From positions 248,001 through 312,000 of the forward strand of contig NZ_JAQQFR010000004.1 of NCBI RefSeq assembly GCF_046025915.1: DNA of 64,000 nucleotides. The letters run 5' to 3'. Every line of letters starts with the position of its first letter. Within the stretch, counting starts at the first letter, position 1. Under the pieces are notes generated by a model. It made no database searches, was not told the DNA's origin, and saw only the letters and a list, made by a program, of their open reading frames with translations. The translations under genes were made by a program, and so were the position numbers. The DNA comes from Herbaspirillum rhizosphaerae_A. Lineage in GTDB: Bacteria; Pseudomonadota; Gammaproteobacteria; Burkholderiales; Burkholderiaceae_D. Of this stretch, positions 60,318 through 64,000 are shown piece after piece.

Positions 60318-61079
60318 TCAGAAGGCGTATTGCACCCGCATGGTGAAGCTCTTGGCGGAACGACCGGAATTCTTGCCCAGCAGGTAGGCTGTTTCGTACA
60401 GGACCTTGTGGCCGTTGGGCAGATACAAGGTGCCGAACAGCGCGGGGCCGGCGCGATGTGACTGCGTTGCGGTGCTGTTCCAGTTATCCCATCGACCCAA
60501 TTCGCCGAAACCCTGCAGGCCGAAGTTGAGCAGCGGCTTCCAGTGCTGCCGGACTTGCCACTGATAAACCAGTTGTGTGGCGTTGTTGTCGGCGGTGGTT
60601 CGGTAATCGCGCTGCAGAAACACATTGGCATTGAGTTGCGTTCGCCAGATCTCGGTCTGGAACACCGGCCCCCATTCCAACCCATACCCATCGCGGCGCG
60701 TGTATTGCTCGATGTTGGTATGGATGGCGAGATCAAACCAGTACTGTCCCTGCGTCAGCAGGAAATCGTTTTGCCAGTTGAGGCTGCTGAACTGTGTGCC
60801 TTGGGCTGCAGTTTGGGTAGTCGTACCATAGACCTCGGTGTACCAGCGCGAGTTGACGCCATAGCCGATGCCCAGCTCGGACGATCCAAACGGCGGTGCG
60901 TCGTTTCGTTTGGCATTCCAATATTTGTAGTCGACCGAGACTTGATTGGCGTCGCTGTAGACCGACACGAGGTAGTAGCCGGTGGCCGCGTTGGCGTCAT
61001 GGCCGGCGATTGCACCGACGGCGAGCATCACTGCAACGGCAATGACTTTTACTGCGGCGAACGGCTGTGTTCTCTGCAT
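60318..61079 (-). CDS. Outer-membrane-type beta-barrel protein of unknown function
   Basis: 253 residues from the ATG at 61079 (AGGGGG ahead). Signal peptide AVAVMLAVGAIAGHDANA, then repeated amphipathic strands rich in Trp, Tyr and Gln (SVDYKYWNAKRNDAPPFGSSELGIGYGVNSRWYTEVYG, LNWQNDFLLTQGQYWFDLAIHTNIEQY) and a terminal Phe (TMRVQYAF). This fits a 10-14-stranded porin-like or MipA/YaiO-like barrel; I do not recognise a named family. Monocistronic as far as seen, divergent from the TehA-type gene. Confidence 0.77.
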   Translation of the reverse strand: MQRTQPFAAVKVIAVAVMLAVGAIAGHDANAATGYYLVSVYSDANQVSVDYKYWNAKRNDAPPFGSSELGIGYGVNSRWYTEVYGTTTQTAAQGTQFSSLNWQNDFLLTQGQYWFDLAIHTNIEQYTRRDGYGLEWGPVFQTEIWRTQLNANVFLQRDYRTTADNNATQLVYQWQVRQHWKPLLNFGLQGFGELGRWDNWNSTATQSHRAGPALFGTLYLPNGHKVLYETAYLLGKNSGRSAKSFTMRVQYAF

Positions 61080-61450
61080 CGGAATCCCCCTGTTCCGGTG
61101 TTGGCGCAATGCCCCGGTTGTTTGGCTAAGCATACATGGGAACCCGGAATTTGTTATGGACAACATGCGCTTTCAGGAGATCAGACGAAGTGCTCTGTCC
61201 CCGAAGCAATACTGGCGCTTATTTGTGCTCAATCGTCACAGTGCCTGATCGATTTGGGGACAACCCGCATGCGTTTGGGGACAAGCAGGAGAAGAGCGCT
61301 CACAGGCGGCAACCGCTCGTGCAGAATCAAAAGCGTCCAGCCACAGGCCTGTATTCAAATACCTCAAATGCCGATCCGAAGTGACCGGTAGAAGCCGCTC
61401 AGTCGTTCAGCAGCCCAGTGGCCGTCATTTATTTAATCATTGGAGTTGTC
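61080..61450. promoter_or_regulatory. Divergent control region with repeated TTTGGGGACAA
   Basis: 371 bases. TTTGGGGACAA occurs at 61253-61263 and 61274-61284, exactly 21 bases apart (two helical turns), and an inverted relative TGTCCCCGAA lies at about 61196-61205. The arrangement suggests a regulator binding cooperatively on one face ahead of the TehA-type gene. Confidence 0.45.
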
Positions 61451-62446
61451 ATGGAATCTTTCCATCCCAGTCGCACAGTCCTCACCAGCCCTCGCGTTCA
61501 ACAGTCGGTTCGCTATTTGCCAGTCAGCCTCTTCGGCTCGGTCATGAGTGTCGCAGGGCTTTCGCTGGCCTGGCGTCTTGCCCACAAGGCCTATGGCGCC
61601 GACCTTGCCGTATCGCAGGCCATCGGTATCCTCGCGCTGGCGATGTTCGCCATCCTGAGCCTGTCCTACCTGAGCAAGCTCATCAAACATTCTGAAACAG
61701 TGAAGCAGGAGTTCACGCATCCCGTCATCGCCAGCTTCTTCGGCACGGTGAGCATCAGCATCCTGCTGTTGTCGAGCATCATCGGCAGCTACAGCGCTTC
61801 GGCTCAATTGGCCGTCTGGATCATCGGTACGGTGCTGACGCTGGTGCTGAGCATTGTCATGATTTCCCGGATGCTGAACGGCAATGCCGCGCCCGCCACG
61901 GTCATGCCGGCCTGGCTGATCGCCGGTGTCGGCAGTCTGGATATCGTGGTCAGCGGCGGCGCTTTCATGGAGGGATGGGCTTATCAGGTGAACCTGCTTG
62001 CCGCAGCCGTTGGTAGCGTCTGCGCCATCGTTTTTTTCATTCTGATCTTTTCCCGGCTGATTCACCATGATCCTCTGGTGGACGGCATGCGGCCGTCGAA
62101 GATGATACTGATGGCGCCGTTCAGCGTCGGCTTTATCGCGTATGTGAATCTGGTGCACCGTGTCGACATGTTTGCGTCGCTGCTGTTTTATTTCGGGCTG
62201 TTCCTGTTCGTGATCATCTTCTATCGCCTGATGGTGAAGCCGCCGGCGTTTTCACCGTCGTGGTGGGCGATCGGCTTTCCGATGGCGGCGTTGACCAATG
62301 CCGCGTTCATCTATGCGGGTACCGTCGGTGGCGCCGGTCTGGCGCTGATTGCTGCCGCTCTGCTGTTCTTGCTCACAGTATCGATTGCGGTGCTGGCGCT
62401 GCGCACGCTGCATGGTTTGTTCAGCGGCCGTCTGCTGATTGCCTGA
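61451..62446 (+). CDS. TDT/SLAC1-family transporter (TehA-like)
   Basis: 331 residues, ten predicted helices. Motifs: RYLPVSLFGSVMSVAGLSLAWRLAHKAYG, the usual TehA/SLAC1 opening, then SILLLSSIIGSYSASAQLAVWIIGTVLTLVLS and PAWLIAGVGSLDIVVSGG, PFSVGFIAYVNLVHRVDMFASLLFYFGLFLF. The central Phe gate of the family appears in the fifth and later helices. Members conduct anions or export C4-dicarboxylates or tellurite. The ATG at 61451 is preferred (TGGAG ahead) over 61418. Its 3' end overlaps the convergent GlxA-type gene by 26 bases. Confidence 0.87.
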   Translation: MESFHPSRTVLTSPRVQQSVRYLPVSLFGSVMSVAGLSLAWRLAHKAYGADLAVSQAIGILALAMFAILSLSYLSKLIKHSETVKQEFTHPVIASFFGTVSISILLLSSIIGSYSASAQLAVWIIGTVLTLVLSIVMISRMLNGNAAPATVMPAWLIAGVGSLDIVVSGGAFMEGWAYQVNLLAAAVGSVCAIVFFILIFSRLIHHDPLVDGMRPSKMILMAPFSVGFIAYVNLVHRVDMFASLLFYFGLFLFVIIFYRLMVKPPAFSPSWWAIGFPMAALTNAAFIYAGTVGGAGLALIAAALLFLLTVSIAVLALRTLHGLFSGRLLIA

Positions 62447-63434
62447 TTTCGCTTTGTGCAAGAGAGGGCGATTTGTCAGCGTGAATCAGGAAGCGCTCTC
62501 GGTAGAGCTTGGGCGTGGTGTTCAGTTGGCGCGAGAAGATCATCCGCATCTGTGTCGCGGTACTGAACCCGCAACGGAAGGCCACGGTCTTCAGCGGCAC
62601 GTCGGTTTCTTCCAGCAGCTTGCGCGCAAAATCGATGCGTACCTGCTCCACGAAAACAGATGGCGTGACATGAGCGTGTTTGGCGAAGGCGCGTGAGAAA
62701 GTACGGCGGCTGACGCCCACGGCGTCGGCGATGTCTTCGATGGTCAAGGCTTCGCTGATGTGGTCGGTCACATATTTCAACACCTTGGCAACCAGCGAAT
62801 CCTCATTGGGCCCGACCGCGAGATAAGGGCTGTACTGCGATTGTCCGCCATCGCGGCGGATGTAGACGATCAGGCGTTTGGCTACGTTGATGGCGAGATC
62901 ATGGCCCCAGTCTTCTGCGACCAGTGACAGACAGAGATCGATGCCGGCAGTAACGCCGCCGCAGGTGAACAGGTTGCCGTCACGCACGAATATCTTATCG
63001 GGACGGACGTTCAGATCGGGGAATTGTGTTGCCAGCCGCGCGGCGTGATCCCAATGCGTGGTCACTTCCCGTCCCGCAAGAAGACCGGCGTGTGCCAGCA
63101 AGAACACGCCATTGCAGACGGCGCCGAACTTGGTTGCTTCACAGGAACGCGCATTGAGCCAGGCAAGAAAGGCCGGGTCCGGACGATAGTCTGGCACCCT
63201 TGGGCCGCCCGCAACCAGTAACAGATCGCTGTCGGCATGGAAGTTGGGATAGTCGAAGTGCACCTTGAATTCAATGCCGCTGGAACACATGACGCTATCC
63301 GGCCGTTCGCCAACGAGTGTGATGTCGTAATGGTCTTTCTTCGGCAGTAGCAGATTCGCCTCGGCGAACACATCGAGAGGTCCAGCGACATCAAGCGCTT
63401 GCACGCCATCGAAAACCACCAGCGTCACTTTCAT
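62421..63434 (-). CDS. GlxA-family regulator (DJ-1/PfpI + AraC domains)
   Basis: 337 residues. N-terminal DJ-1/PfpI-like domain (VTLVVFDGVQALDVAGPLDVFAEAN, DLLLVAGGPRVPDY, FGAVCNGVFLLAHAGLLAGREVTTHW), where the nucleophile-elbow Cys is present (VCNG), and a C-terminal AraC HTH pair (TIEDIADAVGVSRRTFSRAFAKHAHVTPSVFVEQVRIDFARKLLEETDVPLKTVAFRCGFSTATQMRMIFSRQLNTTPKLYRERF). The class includes regulators of choline/carnitine and amino-acid catabolism. Start assigned at ATG 63434. Target genes unknown; the TehA-type gene is adjacent but convergent. Confidence 0.91.
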   Translation of the reverse strand: MKVTLVVFDGVQALDVAGPLDVFAEANLLLPKKDHYDITLVGERPDSVMCSSGIEFKVHFDYPNFHADSDLLLVAGGPRVPDYRPDPAFLAWLNARSCEATKFGAVCNGVFLLAHAGLLAGREVTTHWDHAARLATQFPDLNVRPDKIFVRDGNLFTCGGVTAGIDLCLSLVAEDWGHDLAINVAKRLIVYIRRDGGQSQYSPYLAVGPNEDSLVAKVLKYVTDHISEALTIEDIADAVGVSRRTFSRAFAKHAHVTPSVFVEQVRIDFARKLLEETDVPLKTVAFRCGFSTATQMRMIFSRQLNTTPKLYRERFLIHADKSPSLAQSEIRQSADGR

Positions 63435-63587
63435 TCCATCATTCCTTTTTCTCGCCGGGCATGAATTATATGCAATACGAATTACAGGGCATTCAATTAT
63501 ATATTGGACAGTTGGTTGCGAAAACGGCACCCTTGCGCTTCAATTTTCCGCTTTCATTTAGTTTGCTGCCCTGAGGAGACACCCAAC

Positions 63588-64000
63588 ATGCCAGTCTATC
63601 GTTCCCGTACCACCACCCAAGGCCGCAACATGGCCGGCGCTCGCGCATTGTGGCGCGCCACCGGCATGAAGGATGGCGATTTCGACAAGCCTATCGTCGC
63701 CGTGGTCAATTCGTTCACGCAATTCGTTCCGGGCCACGTCCATCTGAAGGATCTGGGCCAACTGGTGGCGCGCGAGATCGAAGCATCCGGTGGCGTCGCC
63801 AAAGAATTCAATACCATTGCCGTCGATGACGGTATCGCCATGGGTCACGGCGGCATGCTGTACTCGCTGCCATCGCGCGACCTGATCGCCGACTCCGTCG
63901 AATACATGGTCAACGCGCACTGCGCCGATGCGATGGTGTGCATCTCCAATTGCGACAAGATCACACCGGGCATGCTGATGGCCGCGATGCGCCTCAATAT
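63588..64000 (+). CDS. ilvD: Dihydroxy-acid dehydratase, N-terminal part (runs off window)
   Basis: The first 137 residues of IlvD, the Fe-S enzyme that dehydrates dihydroxy acids in valine and isoleucine synthesis. Seen: MPVYRSRTTTQGRNMAGARALWRATGMKDGDFDKPIVAVVNSFTQFVPGHVHLKDLGQLV, NTIAVDDGIAMGHGGMLYSLPSRDLIADSVEYMVNAHCADAMVCISNCDKITPGMLMAAMRLN, with cluster Cys in SNCDK and the family's GHGGMLYSLPSR. The length before the edge and the motif order match the E. coli-type enzyme. GAGGAG precedes ATG 63588. Truncated only by the window edge. Confidence 0.95.
   Translation, partial: MPVYRSRTTTQGRNMAGARALWRATGMKDGDFDKPIVAVVNSFTQFVPGHVHLKDLGQLVAREIEASGGVAKEFNTIAVDDGIAMGHGGMLYSLPSRDLIADSVEYMVNAHCADAMVCISNCDKITPGMLMAAMRLN

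Noticed and set aside
1..64000. CRISPR arrays, tRNA/rRNA genes, prophage or integrative elements
   Set aside because: No regularly spaced repeats, cloverleaf-like sequences, integrases, transposases or phage structural genes were recognised.

Overview
The window looks like a chromosomal stretch of a motile, metabolically versatile betaproteobacterium of the order Burkholderiales, most like Oxalobacteraceae (Herbaspirillum-type). This rests on gene content and protein style (a GBP-type porin, DUF4148 and DUF2145 proteins, methyl-accepting chemotaxis proteins, an fmd-type amide operon, many LysR/AraC/IclR regulators) and was not checked by any search. No rRNA, tRNA, CRISPR array, intact insertion sequence, prophage or replication origin was recognised.

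Layout. 1-9.5 kb: end of a porin gene, a chemotaxis receptor, a broken dCache-GGDEF sensor, a TauD-family dioxygenase, a long intergenic hairpin, small secreted or zinc-ribbon proteins, and a DUF2145 / HTH-regulator group whose genes share one translation leader. 9.6-13 kb: a LysR regulator divergent from a peroxiredoxin-dioxygenase pair, with two matching LysR-type half-palindromes between them. 13.2-26.1 kb: the main system of the window. It comprises an 1165-residue hybrid kinase whose input half is an NCS1-type permease followed by a His/Cys-rich segment, its LuxR-type response regulator, and a divergent operon for a UrtABCDE-type ABC importer, aliphatic amidase AmiE, formamidase FmdA and the zinc-ribbon protein FmdB. 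The control region holds two copies of TACGT-N6-ACGTA, one directly before a plausible promoter, and a short Cys-containing leader ORF. A MITE-like palindromic element sits between urtA and urtB. Together these genes should sense, import and hydrolyse short-chain amides or formamide as a nitrogen source.

26.1-33.4 kb: AraC and HxlR regulators beside short-chain dehydrogenases, a small lipoprotein, and a TonB-dependent siderophore receptor with a Fur-like site. 33.7-38 kb: a tightly coupled three-gene operon (PLP decarboxylase, ATP-grasp ligase with a helical N-terminus, class-V-like PLP enzyme) that looks like an uncharacterised small-molecule pathway. 38-41 kb: an IclR regulator, an MHS-family transporter and a type II dehydroquinase, suggesting quinate/shikimate use. 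41-47 kb: an EamA exporter, a LysR regulator, an AhpD-like protein, an SDR, a RidA protein, the remaining half of an MFS transporter, a nitronate monooxygenase and a GNAT enzyme. 47-53.9 kb: a second chemotaxis receptor and an EmrAB-TolC-type efflux operon divergent from a MarR regulator. 54-60.2 kb: a PAS kinase/NarL regulator pair, a degenerate EAL-HDOD protein and a PAS-GGDEF cyclase. 60.3-64 kb: an outer-membrane-type protein, a TehA/SLAC1-family transporter, a GlxA-type regulator and the start of ilvD.

All functional assignments come from reading protein motifs and gene order by eye.
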